Origin: an uncultured Actinomycetes bacterium
GTDB lineage: Bacteria; Actinomycetota; Actinomycetes; S36-B12; UBA5976
Assembly: GCA_937896305.1 (NCBI GenBank)
Contig: CALBND010000185.1
Span: 1 to 6,502 of the forward strand
DNA length: 6,502 nucleotides
Reading direction: 5' to 3'
A program made the position numbers and the translations under genes. Within the stretch, counting starts at the first letter, position 1. The number at the start of each line of letters is the position of its first letter. Under the pieces are notes generated by a model. It was not told the DNA's origin, searched no databases, and was given only the letters and a program-made list of their open reading frames with translations. Below are positions 1 to 6,435 of this stretch, in pieces.

Positions 1-630
1 TGGATCAAATAGTTCAAATTTTAATTCGTTAGGCAAACCGGTACCGCTGATGAATCCGAGTTCACCTCGTCCTGCAATTCGGGTGCCCACCTTGCTACTT
101 GGATCTGCTAACAGTGAAACGGTTGCGGTTGAATCGGTGACTGAAATAGTTCTACCAACTAACCCCTCACCTGCAATGACCGACATATCTTCTGTGATGC
201 CATCTTTTCTTCCAACATCAATAGTTAATGTCCAAGAATAATCTTGAACTGGTCCAATGCCGATTACTTTTGCCGCAACAATTTCATAAGTTCCTAAACC
301 AGAAATTTTCAGAAGAGCATCGAGTTCGGCAGCGCGTCTTCGAGACTCTTCCCTGATCTTAAGTTGCTCTTTTAATTCCAAATTTTCTGACTGTAAAACT
401 TTAACTTCATCTCGTGCTGTATTAATTTCTTGCCAAGTCTTTCCTAAATTTCTAACAGAACTTGTTATATTGAATGCAGATTTTTGAACTGGTGCAAAAA
501 TATTTGCAGTGACATTTCTTATAGAGAATGAGATTCCGGTACCAGAATTTCTTATTTCAATTGCAACCAGAGTTAAGGATAAAAGAAGTAATACTGCTAA
601 GACTGTTCTAACTCGGGTTGAATCACGCAC
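1..630 (-). CDS. mreC: MreC, rod shape-determining protein (N-terminal 210 residues, truncated by the window edge)
   Basis: MreC is a bitopic inner-membrane protein that links MreB filaments to the peptidoglycan-elongation machinery (MreD, RodA, PBP2). I translated this reading frame by hand; it stays open to base 1, so the C-terminus lies outside the window. The start is GTG at 630-628, giving V/M-R-D-S-T-R followed by one hydrophobic segment (about residues 9-26), a beginning typical of actinobacterial MreC. A charged, heptad-like stretch at about residues 65-108 (KVLQSENLELKEQL and the following residues) is the dimerising coiled coil. From about 113 the beta-rich periplasmic domain begins, with the family signature around residues 151-160 (VIAGEGLVGR) and LLADPSSKVG at 173-182. 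It lies 22 bp downstream of the mreB stop and is surely cotranscribed with it. The only purine-rich candidate ribosome site (GGGAAG, 650-645) is 14 nt from the GTG, so translation may depend partly on coupling to mreB. The family identification is confident; the start is fairly confident. Confidence 0.93.
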   Translation of the reverse strand, partial: MRDSTRVRTVLAVLLLLSLTLVAIEIRNSGTGISFSIRNVTANIFAPVQKSAFNITSSVRNLGKTWQEINTARDEVKVLQSENLELKEQLKIREESRRRAAELDALLKISGLGTYEIVAAKVIGIGPVQDYSWTLTIDVGRKDGITEDMSVIAGEGLVGRTISVTDSTATVSLLADPSSKVGTRIAGRGELGFISGTGLPNELKFELFDP

Positions 631-652
631 GGCAAATAGCCGATCTTCCCAA

Positions 653-1687
653 TTAACCGCGTGGTTCTGAGATCAATACCTGTTGTAGAGTTTCGAACTC
701 TTCAACGCATTTACCTGAACCCAAAACAACACAATTCAATGGTTGCTCAGCAATAATTACTGGCATTCCAGTTTCGTGTCTTAATCGATCATCTAAACCT
801 TTAAGAAGTGCTCCACCACCAGTTAATACAATTCCACGATCCATAATGTCACCGCAAAGTTCTGGCGGAGTTCTATCAAGAGTTGATTTGACCGCATCAA
901 CAATTCTTGTGAGTGGTTCATCTAAAGCTCTTCTGATTTCTTCTGCAGTAACCACGATTGTTCTTGGTAAACCAGTGACTAAATCGCGACCACGTAATTC
1001 TGCTGATGATTCATCTGGCATAGGAAATGCTGTACCAACTGTGGTTTTAATTTCTTCAGCTGTTCTTTCACCAAGCATCAAAGAATATTCTTTTTTTACA
1101 AATTGAATTAGTGCATCATCTAACTCATCTCCACCAGTTCTAATGGAAAGAGAAGCCACAACACCACCAAGTGAAATAACTGCTACTTCAGTTGTGCCAC
1201 CACCAATATCAACAATCATGTTTCCAGTTGGTTCATGTATAGGTAAACTTGCTCCAATTGCTGCTGCCATTGGTTCTTCAATTATGTAAACTTTACGAGC
1301 ACCGGCTGCATATCCTGCGTCTTTAACTGCTCTTTGTTCAACGCCAGTAATTCCACTTGGCACACAAACCACAACTCTAGGTTTTGCTAAAAATCTACGT
1401 TTGTGTACTTTTTGAATAAAATAACGAAGCATTCTTTCGGTGGTATCAAAGTCTGCAATCACACCATCTTTAAGGGGACGAATTGCCACAATGTTTCCTG
1501 GTGTTCTTCCAACCATTCTTTTTGCTTCAGCACCAACGGCAACAATTCCACCAGTGTTCTGATTTATCGCAACAACAGAAGGTTCATTTAAAACAATTCC
1601 TCTACCACGTTCATAAACTAAAGTGTTTGCAGTTCCTAAATCGACTGCTAGATCTCTACCTAAAAATCCACCGTTTAAAAAAGACAC
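653..1687 (-). CDS. mreB: MreB, bacterial actin homologue, rod shape-determining ATPase
   Basis: MreB polymerises under the cytoplasmic membrane and guides lateral wall synthesis. The 344-residue product has the normal family length and all actin-fold motifs: phosphate-1 loop AVDLGTANTLVY at 14-25, connect-1 EEPMAAAIGA at 137-146 with the likely catalytic Glu137, phosphate-2 loop IVDIGGGTTEVAV at 158-170, and the adenosine motif GIVLTGGGALLKGLDD at 285-300. The short N-terminus (MSFLNGGFLGRDL) carries hydrophobic residues that could insert into the membrane. The start is GTG at 1687-1685, supported by an AAGGA ribosome site 8 nt upstream. It sits 50 bp downstream of ndk and 22 bp upstream of mreC, so it is the first gene of the mre part of the unit. 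Nothing is truncated or missing. Some actinobacteria carry several MreB/Mbl paralogues, but the direct linkage to mreC identifies this copy as the main mreB. Confidence 0.98.
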   Translation of the reverse strand: MSFLNGGFLGRDLAVDLGTANTLVYERGRGIVLNEPSVVAINQNTGGIVAVGAEAKRMVGRTPGNIVAIRPLKDGVIADFDTTERMLRYFIQKVHKRRFLAKPRVVVCVPSGITGVEQRAVKDAGYAAGARKVYIIEEPMAAAIGASLPIHEPTGNMIVDIGGGTTEVAVISLGGVVASLSIRTGGDELDDALIQFVKKEYSLMLGERTAEEIKTTVGTAFPMPDESSAELRGRDLVTGLPRTIVVTAEEIRRALDEPLTRIVDAVKSTLDRTPPELCGDIMDRGIVLTGGGALLKGLDDRLRHETGMPVIIAEQPLNCVVLGSGKCVEEFETLQQVLISEPRG

Positions 1688-1695
1688 TTATTGAT

Positions 1696-1702
1696 TCCTT
1701 TT
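1696..1702 (-). promoter_or_regulatory. Ribosome binding site of mreB
   Basis: The minus strand reads AAAAGGA here, with 8 nt to the GTG at 1687. It supports the GTG codon as the true start of mreB. The frame then gives the expected MSFLNGGFLGRDLAVDLG beginning. Confidence 0.7.
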
Positions 1703-1737
1703 AGTTTGAGTTGCTTGACTACTTATATTACGCAGTA

Positions 1738-2148
1738 TTACTTTAAACCTGGGAAGAAGAGTGCAATCTCACGAGCAGCGCTGTCAAAAGAGTCAGATCC
1801 GTGGGTGACATTGTTTTGAGTTTCGGTGGCCAGATCTCCTCGAATGGTTCCAGGATTTGCGTTGGCTGGGTTTGTAGCCCCCATCAACAATCTCCATCCA
1901 GCAATCGCATTTGGGCCTTCGATAACCATGGCCACAAGTGGAGCTGAAGTAATAAATGTAACTAAATCTTTAAAAAAAGGTTTTCCGTCATGTTCTGCGT
2001 AATGCGAAGTTGCAGTTTTTTCATCCAGGTGGCGCATTTCTAAAGCAATAATTTTCCAACCTTTGGTTTCAATTCTTTTCATAACTTCGCCGACAAGTCC
2101 GCGTTGGACACCATCTGGTTTTACTAAAACTAATGAACGTTCACTCAC
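1738..2148 (-). CDS. ndk: Nucleoside diphosphate kinase
   Basis: Ndk transfers the gamma phosphate of ATP to other (d)NDPs through a phosphohistidine and so balances the NTP and dNTP pools in the cytoplasm. The 136-residue product is full length for a bacterial Ndk. Visible active-site residues are Lys10 (LVKPDGVQRGLVG), Tyr50, Phe58 (GKPFF), Arg86, Thr92 (ATNP), Arg103 (GTIRGD), Asn113 and the phosphorylated His116 in NVTHGSDS; Glu127 (AAREIALFF) also fits the family. Translation starts at GTG (2148-2146), fixed by a strong GAGGAG ribosome site 6 nt upstream. It is 35 bp downstream of the DUF4233 gene and 50 bp upstream of mreB. Its GC content is visibly higher than that of its neighbours, which I read as constraint from a conserved, well-expressed protein rather than transfer. 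The folC-DUF4233-ndk order is the standard actinobacterial one. Confidence 0.98.
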   Translation of the reverse strand: MSERSLVLVKPDGVQRGLVGEVMKRIETKGWKIIALEMRHLDEKTATSHYAEHDGKPFFKDLVTFITSAPLVAMVIEGPNAIAGWRLLMGATNPANANPGTIRGDLATETQNNVTHGSDSFDSAAREIALFFPGLK

Positions 2149-2154
2149 TTAAAT

Positions 2155-2160
2155 CTCCTC
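2155..2160 (-). promoter_or_regulatory. Strong ribosome binding site of ndk (decides the GTG start)
   Basis: The minus strand reads GAGGAG, then ATTTAA, then GTG. The six-base spacing to the GTG at 2148 is ideal and there is no better in-frame ATG nearby. This is the best Shine-Dalgarno match in the window and contrasts with the SD-less starts of folC and valS. Confidence 0.8.
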
Positions 2161-2183
2161 ATAACTGATTAATTCTATTCTAT

Positions 2184-2522
2184 CTACTTAGAGGTTTCAG
2201 GTTTACCGGACTCCTTCATCAAGTCGGTTTTACGGCCAATTCTTATCGCCAAAATCCACAATCCTAGAAATACCAATCCCAGAAAAAACATTGATTTGAC
2301 CAGAAAACCACTTGCAATCAATATAATTTGAGTCAAATAACCCAAATATATTCCTAAGGTTTTTTTAATCGTTCCCATCGCAAGTATTGCAAAAATAGTA
2401 ATAGTAAAGAATATTGCAAGAACTAAACTTCTATTTATTTCATCATTTTGAAATGCCGCTGGAATAAATAGAAAAGCAACAATAATTTCAAAAGCTAGAA
2501 CCGAAGATCCAAGAGTTCTCAT
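2184..2522 (-). CDS. DUF4233 family small membrane protein, function unknown
   Basis: This is a 112-residue integral membrane protein with about four hydrophobic segments (residues 5-23, 32-51, 56-73 and 76-95) and a short basic/polar tail (RIGRKTDLMKESGKPETSK). The opening RTLGSSVLAFEIIVAFLFIPAA closely resembles the actinobacterial DUF4233 family, which lies between folC and ndk in Streptomyces and Mycobacterium; no biochemical role is established for it that I know of. Its ATG overlaps the folC stop as ATGA (2519-2522) and has its own ribosome site AAAGGG (2534-2529), so it is translationally coupled to FolC. That coupling suggests a role tied to folate metabolism or the membrane, but this is inference only. 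No enzymatic motif, signal peptide or cysteine pair is visible. The family assignment rests on position and the N-terminal pattern. Confidence 0.85.
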   Translation of the reverse strand: MRTLGSSVLAFEIIVAFLFIPAAFQNDEINRSLVLAIFFTITIFAILAMGTIKKTLGIYLGYLTQIILIASGFLVKSMFFLGLVFLGLWILAIRIGRKTDLMKESGKPETSK

Positions 2523-3832
2523 GGTTTGCCCTTTAGGTAAGAAGTTAATTCGCCGGCTAACACAACAGAGCCTAGCCCAACAATCCCAGCGATGCCATTT
2601 GAATTTTTTGCCAAATCAAGTGCAAGATCTAATGCCTCTTTTGAATCATTAGCTGAAATAACTTGTTTAGCAACATTTGGAATCTTTTTTGCCATTTCTA
2701 TTAATTCTTCAATTGGCATGGCTCTTTCACTTCGAGTTTTGGTAATAATTATGGTATTTGCTGTTCCTGATATCTCATTTAACATATCTTTAACATCTTT
2801 ATCTTTCATAACAGCCAAAATTAATATTAGATTGTCAAAATTGAATGATTCTTTCAATGCAGCTTTTGTTGTTTTTACCCCCGCAGGATTATGGGCTGCA
2901 TCAACAACGATGGTTGGATTTCTTTTCAAAACTTCCATTCGACCAGGTGAACTAAATTCAGCAAAAGTATCTCTAACAATATTATCTTCAATCTGACGAT
3001 CAAAAAATACTTCAATAGCTGTTAGGGCTGCGGCTGCATTAGATGCTTGGTGAGAACCATATAAAGGTAAAAATAATTCTTCGTGTTTTCCAAAGGGTGT
3101 AACAATTGTTAGTTGTTGGCCACCAAGTCCCATTGTTCTATCAATTACAGCAAATTCTATTTCTTCTCTAAAAACTGTTGCATTCATTTCCAAAGCTTTT
3201 TCTAAAATAACTTTTGCAGCTTCTTTTCTTTGGTTAGTAACCACAACTGGAATTTGCTCTTTAATGATTCCAGCTTTTTCTGCAGCTATTAATTCGATGG
3301 TGTTTCCTAAATATTCTTGATGATCAAAATCAATTGGAGTTATCACACTAACCTCGGGAATCAATACATTTGTAGCATCCCATTTGCCACCCATTCCAAC
3401 TTCAAGTGAGATTACATCAACAGGAGTGTCTGCAAAAACTACAAAAGCCATTGCTGTTAAAACTTCAAAAAATGTCAGAGGTGAAGAAGTGTTATCGCCT
3501 TCAATTAAGTCGAGAAGGGGTTTAACATTCTCATAAGTTTCTATGAATAAGTTTTCAGAAATTGGTTTACCGTCAATAGAAATCCTTTCGCGCGGGTGAA
3601 TTAAATGTGGACTTGTGTAAAGCCCCGTTCTTAAATCTAAGGAATGAAATAGTCTCTCGATCATTCTTGAAGTACTTGTTTTACCGTTTGTTCCCGCGAC
3701 ATGTATAGCCTTTGGCCCATTTTGAGGATTGCCTAAATGATCTAGCAAAAGTTTTATACGATCCAGGGATGGGTTGATTTTATTCTCAGGCCAGCGCTGA
3801 AATAGCTCGTCTAAAACCAGTTGATTGACCAT
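2519..3832 (-). CDS. folC: Folylpolyglutamate synthase / dihydrofolate synthase, FolC
   Basis: FolC is an ATP-dependent Mur-ligase-type enzyme. It adds glutamate to dihydropteroate (dihydrofolate synthase) and to tetrahydrofolates (polyglutamylation), which retains them in the cytoplasm. From ATG 3832 the product is 437 residues, a usual length. Motifs are the P-loop GTNGKTS at 47-53, TSPHL at 73-77, FFEVLTAMAF at 121-130, EVGMGGKWDATN at 144-155, and ITPIDFDHQEYLG at 164-176 with the metal-site His171. Next come AAEKAGI at 183-189 with Lys186, the lysine expected to be carbamylated, then GRMEV at 297-301 and DAAHNPAG at 311-318. The frame stays open upstream to 3913, but that would run 43 bp into valS and add 27 residues unlike the family, so I chose the internal ATG. 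No Shine-Dalgarno is visible before it; a TAAGAT box ends 10 nt upstream, suggesting a very short or absent leader. It heads the leftward unit and overlaps the next gene by 4 bp. It is diverged from valS, which in related genera reads the same way as folC. Confidence 0.96.
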   Translation of the reverse strand: MVNQLVLDELFQRWPENKINPSLDRIKLLLDHLGNPQNGPKAIHVAGTNGKTSTSRMIERLFHSLDLRTGLYTSPHLIHPRERISIDGKPISENLFIETYENVKPLLDLIEGDNTSSPLTFFEVLTAMAFVVFADTPVDVISLEVGMGGKWDATNVLIPEVSVITPIDFDHQEYLGNTIELIAAEKAGIIKEQIPVVVTNQRKEAAKVILEKALEMNATVFREEIEFAVIDRTMGLGGQQLTIVTPFGKHEELFLPLYGSHQASNAAAALTAIEVFFDRQIEDNIVRDTFAEFSSPGRMEVLKRNPTIVVDAAHNPAGVKTTKAALKESFNFDNLILILAVMKDKDVKDMLNEISGTANTIIITKTRSERAMPIEELIEMAKKIPNVAKQVISANDSKEALDLALDLAKNSNGIAGIVGLGSVVLAGELTSYLKGKP

Positions 3833-3840
3833 AATTTTTT

Positions 3841-3865
3841 CAATCTTATGTATTGCATAAGATTG
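3841..3865. promoter_or_regulatory. Perfect 10-bp inverted repeat forming a putative bidirectional promoter/operator between folC and valS
   Basis: Arm CAATCTTATG (3841-3850) and arm CATAAGATTG (3856-3865) are exact reverse complements separated by TATTG. They fill most of the 38-bp space between the two divergent start codons. The symmetry places a TAAGAT hexamer (TANNNT type, like a -10 box) on both strands: 3858-3863 toward valS and 3848-3843 toward folC. The first ends 7 nt before the valS ATG and the second 10 nt before the folC ATG, distances expected for leaderless or nearly leaderless transcripts. I found no clear -35 element at normal spacing on either strand. The palindrome may alternatively, or also, be a binding site for a dimeric regulator. 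The repeat is seen directly; the promoter role is inferred. Confidence 0.6.
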
Positions 3866-3870
3866 TTCAT

Positions 3871-6423
3871 ATGAGCCAATCCTCAAATTACCCACGTGTT
3901 CCCGAAAAACCATCGCTTGATGGCGTGGAATCTAAGTGGGGTCCAAGTTGGGTTGAGAAAAAGACTTTCGAGTTTGATAGGAATGCAAAAAAAGATGATG
4001 TTTATTCAATAGACACTCCACCTCCAACTGTTAGTGGTTCTTTACATGTTGGCCATGTTTTTTCATATACCCATACAGATTTAATAGCTCGCTTCCAAAG
4101 AATGAAGGGCAAAAAAGTCTTTTACCCAATTGGTTGGGATGACAACGGATTGCCAACAGAACGACGTGTGCAAAATTATTTTGGTGTCAGATGTGAGCCA
4201 ACGTTGGCTTATGATCCAAATTTTAAAGCACCAAGTGAACCTGGTGAAAAACAGATACCAATTTCTCGAAAGAATTTTGTCGAACTGTGTGAAAAATTAA
4301 CCCTTGAAGATGAAAAAGTATTTGAATCTCTCTTCCAAACATTGGGAATCTCTATTGACTGGAATCACACTTATCAAACCATAGATAAACGTGCAAGAAA
4401 TGTTTCACAAAAAGCTTTTCTTAGAAATTTGAAAAGAAACGAGGCATATCAAGCAGAAGCCCCGACGCTTTGGGACGTTACCTTTAGAACTGCAGTTGCC
4501 CAAGCTGAACTTGAAGACAGGGAACGTCCAGGGGCATATCACAAAATTGGTTTCACAAAAAGTGATGGTGAAAAAGTATTTATCGAAACAACTAGACCAG
4601 AACTTCTTCCTTCATGTGTGGCACTTGTAGCCAACCCAAATGATGACAGATATAAAGCTCTTTTTGGTAAAACTGTAACTACTCCACTATTTGATGTAGA
4701 AGTTCCTGTTTTTGCTCATGAACTTGCTGATCCTGAAAAAGGTAGTGGCATTGCCATGATTTGTACATTTGGTGATTTGACTGACGTTATTTGGTGGAGA
4801 GAATTTAATTTACCAACCAGAGGCTTAATGGGTTGGGATGGAAAATTTATTGCTGAAAATCCTGACTGGATAAAATTAGATTCTGGTAAGGAAATTTATT
4901 CTAAAGTTGTTGGAAAAACTTCACACACAGCCCGTGAAATTTTAGTTACTGAACTAAAAAATAATGGTGATCTAGTTGGTGAACCAAGAGCAATTACTCA
5001 TGCGGTTAAGTTCTTTGAAAAGGGCGATAAACCATTAGAAATTGTGACAACTCGACAATGGTATATCCGAAACGGTGGACGAGATAACGAACTTAGGGCT
5101 GCCCTAGTAAAAAGAGGCACTGAATTGGCTTGGCATCCCGATTACATGAAAGTTCGATACGAAAACTGGGTTGAAGGATTAAATGGTGACTGGTTAATTT
5201 CACGCCAAAGATTTTTTGGAGTCCCTCTTCCCCTTTGGTACAAATTAGATGAAAACGCTAATCCAATTTATGACCAAGTAATAACCCCTTCTGAGGATCA
5301 ACTACCAGTAGATCCTCAAAGTGAAGCGCCAGCTGGGTTTGATGAATCTCAAAGAAATAAACCAAATGGTTTTATGGGTGATCCTGACGTCATGGACACT
5401 TGGGCCACATCTTCATTAACACCACAAATTGCTGGTTCGTGGGAAATTGATAACGATTTATTTAACAAAATTTTTCCAATGGATCTTCGACCACAATCAC
5501 ACGAAATCATTAGAACTTGGTTATTTTCCACAGTTGTTAGAAGTCATTTAGAAGAAGGAACTCTTCCTTGGAAAAATGCTGGAATTAGTGGATGGATTCT
5601 TGATCCGGATAGAAAGAAAATGAGTAAGTCAAAAGGTAACGTTGTTACTCCAATTGATTTGTTAGAAGAATATGGTTCTGACGCCGTTAGATATTGGGCG
5701 GCAATGGGAAGACCTGGAACAGATACCACATTTGACACCGGTCAAATGAAAATTGGTAAAAGATTAGCAATTAAAATTCTTAATGCCAGTAAATTTAGTT
5801 TAAGTTTAAATGCCACCTTAAATAAAGAAGATGTGAAATTAGCTGTTGATCATGCTTTATTAAATAAACTTTCTCAAGTTGTTACAAATGCCACAAAAGC
5901 TTTTGAGAACTATGACTACACCAAAGCACTGGAAGCAGCCGAAACTTTCTTCTGGTCTTTCACCGATGACTATGTCGAATTAGTAAAAGAAAGAACTTAT
6001 GGCAACCAAGGTGAAGAATCTGCTAAATCTGCTAGGGCAGCACTTGGAATTACTACCCAAACTTTATTGAAACTCTTTGCTCCATTTATTCCCTTTGTGA
6101 CCGAAGAGGTTTGGTCTTGGTGGCAAGAGGGTTCAGTGCACTTAAGTAGCTGGCCTACGAATTCAGAAATTATAACTAACGAGAAGTTAGGAACTTCAAG
6201 TTTAGAAAATATCTCTTTCATCCTGGGAGAAGTAAGAAAAGCTAAAACTGAAAAGAAATTGTCAATGAAAGCTGAAGTTAGCAAATTAATTATTTCTACG
6301 AAATCAGAAATTATTGCAGAAATAGAAAGTGGCCAAAAAGACTTAATTGCTGCCGGAAATATTAAGGAACTTATTTTGATTACGACAAGTGAAGATATAA
6401 AATTAGATATTACGTTAGCTTAA
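3871..6423 (+). CDS. valS: Valyl-tRNA synthetase, class Ia (short, type-2-like form)
   Basis: ValS charges tRNA-Val with valine in the cytoplasm and hydrolyses mischarged Thr-tRNA-Val. From ATG 3871 the product is 850 residues. The Rossmann catalytic domain has DTPPPTVSGSLHVGH at 48-62 (HVGH is the HIGH signature, 59-62) and GWDDNGLPTERRVQNYFGV at 88-106. The CP1 editing domain contains ETTRPELLPSCVALVANP at 239-256 and GSGIAMICTFGDLTD at 291-305. The catalytic domain resumes with WLISRQRFFGVPLPLW at 441-456 and ends with KMSKS at 583-587. The anticodon-binding helical domain follows (FAPFIPFVTEEVW at 736-748). The protein ends in a small alpha/beta tail rather than the roughly 60-residue coiled coil of the E. 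coli type, which fits the shorter type 2 ValS shared by actinobacteria, rickettsiae and archaea as I recall. There is no Shine-Dalgarno before the ATG, and a TTG 18 nt upstream would lie inside the palindrome and is unlikely. The gene is convergent with clpX, 5 bp apart, and divergent from folC. Confidence 0.98.
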   Translation: MSQSSNYPRVPEKPSLDGVESKWGPSWVEKKTFEFDRNAKKDDVYSIDTPPPTVSGSLHVGHVFSYTHTDLIARFQRMKGKKVFYPIGWDDNGLPTERRVQNYFGVRCEPTLAYDPNFKAPSEPGEKQIPISRKNFVELCEKLTLEDEKVFESLFQTLGISIDWNHTYQTIDKRARNVSQKAFLRNLKRNEAYQAEAPTLWDVTFRTAVAQAELEDRERPGAYHKIGFTKSDGEKVFIETTRPELLPSCVALVANPNDDRYKALFGKTVTTPLFDVEVPVFAHELADPEKGSGIAMICTFGDLTDVIWWREFNLPTRGLMGWDGKFIAENPDWIKLDSGKEIYSKVVGKTSHTAREILVTELKNNGDLVGEPRAITHAVKFFEKGDKPLEIVTTRQWYIRNGGRDNELRAALVKRGTELAWHPDYMKVRYENWVEGLNGDWLISRQRFFGVPLPLWYKLDENANPIYDQVITPSEDQLPVDPQSEAPAGFDESQRNKPNGFMGDPDVMDTWATSSLTPQIAGSWEIDNDLFNKIFPMDLRPQSHEIIRTWLFSTVVRSHLEEGTLPWKNAGISGWILDPDRKKMSKSKGNVVTPIDLLEEYGSDAVRYWAAMGRPGTDTTFDTGQMKIGKRLAIKILNASKFSLSLNATLNKEDVKLAVDHALLNKLSQVVTNATKAFENYDYTKALEAAETFFWSFTDDYVELVKERTYGNQGEESAKSARAALGITTQTLLKLFAPFIPFVTEEVWSWWQEGSVHLSSWPTNSEIITNEKLGTSSLENISFILGEVRKAKTEKKLSMKAEVSKLIISTKSEIIAEIESGQKDLIAAGNIKELILITTSEDIKLDITLA

Positions 6424-6435
6424 AAAATTTAAGCT
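6417..6435. terminator. Palindrome carrying both the valS and clpX stop codons; possible weak bidirectional terminator
   Basis: AGCTTAAA (6417-6424) and TTTAAGCT (6428-6435) form a perfect 8-bp stem around a three-base AAA loop. On the plus strand it is followed after GA by five T residues (6438-6442), resembling an intrinsic terminator for valS. No T-run follows on the minus side. The stem has only two G:C pairs, so it would be weak. Both genes end in GCT-TAA (Ala-stop), and these mirrored codons make most of the palindrome. Confidence 0.4.

Noticed and set aside
846..1106. Open frame on the plus strand inside mreB, with similar ones at 1403-1591 and 1483-1704
   Set aside because: They are antisense to a fully conserved mreB, have no recognisable motif and no ribosome site, and arise from the codon bias of the real gene.
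1722..1730. TAATAT/TATAAG on the minus strand between ndk and mreB as an mreB promoter
   Set aside because: No -35 at suitable spacing and the sequence is generic; readthrough from ndk is an equal explanation.
2172..2182. Tandem TAGAAT hexamers on the minus strand upstream of ndk, possible -10 boxes
   Set aside because: The hexamers fit TANNNT and their distance to the SD is plausible, but no -35 is visible and AT-rich spacers yield such matches by chance; an internal ndk promoter cannot be supported.
2357..2363. Run of seven T in the DUF4233 gene as a possible slippage or phase-variation site
   Set aside because: The frame is intact across it, it encodes ordinary Lys-Lys codons, and such runs are common at this base composition.
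3853..3870. TTG start for valS six codons before the ATG
   Set aside because: It lies inside the palindrome and overlaps the putative -10 box, has no SD, and the ATG at 3871 gives a typical MSQ... start.
3833..3913. Upstream extension of folC adding 27 residues and running into valS
   Set aside because: The extra residues do not resemble FolC N-termini and would overlap the divergent valS coding region; the ATG at 3832 gives a normal-length FolC.
5349..6284. Minus-strand open frames inside valS and the plus-strand frame 2592-2996 inside folC
   Set aside because: They are shadows of conserved genes; the translations resemble no family and have low complexity in places.
3833..6429. AATTTTTT (3833-3840) and its complement AAAAAATT (6422-6429) flanking valS as possible inversion endpoints
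   Set aside because: The 8-bp match is purely A/T in an AT-rich genome and does not extend further, so it cannot be separated from chance.
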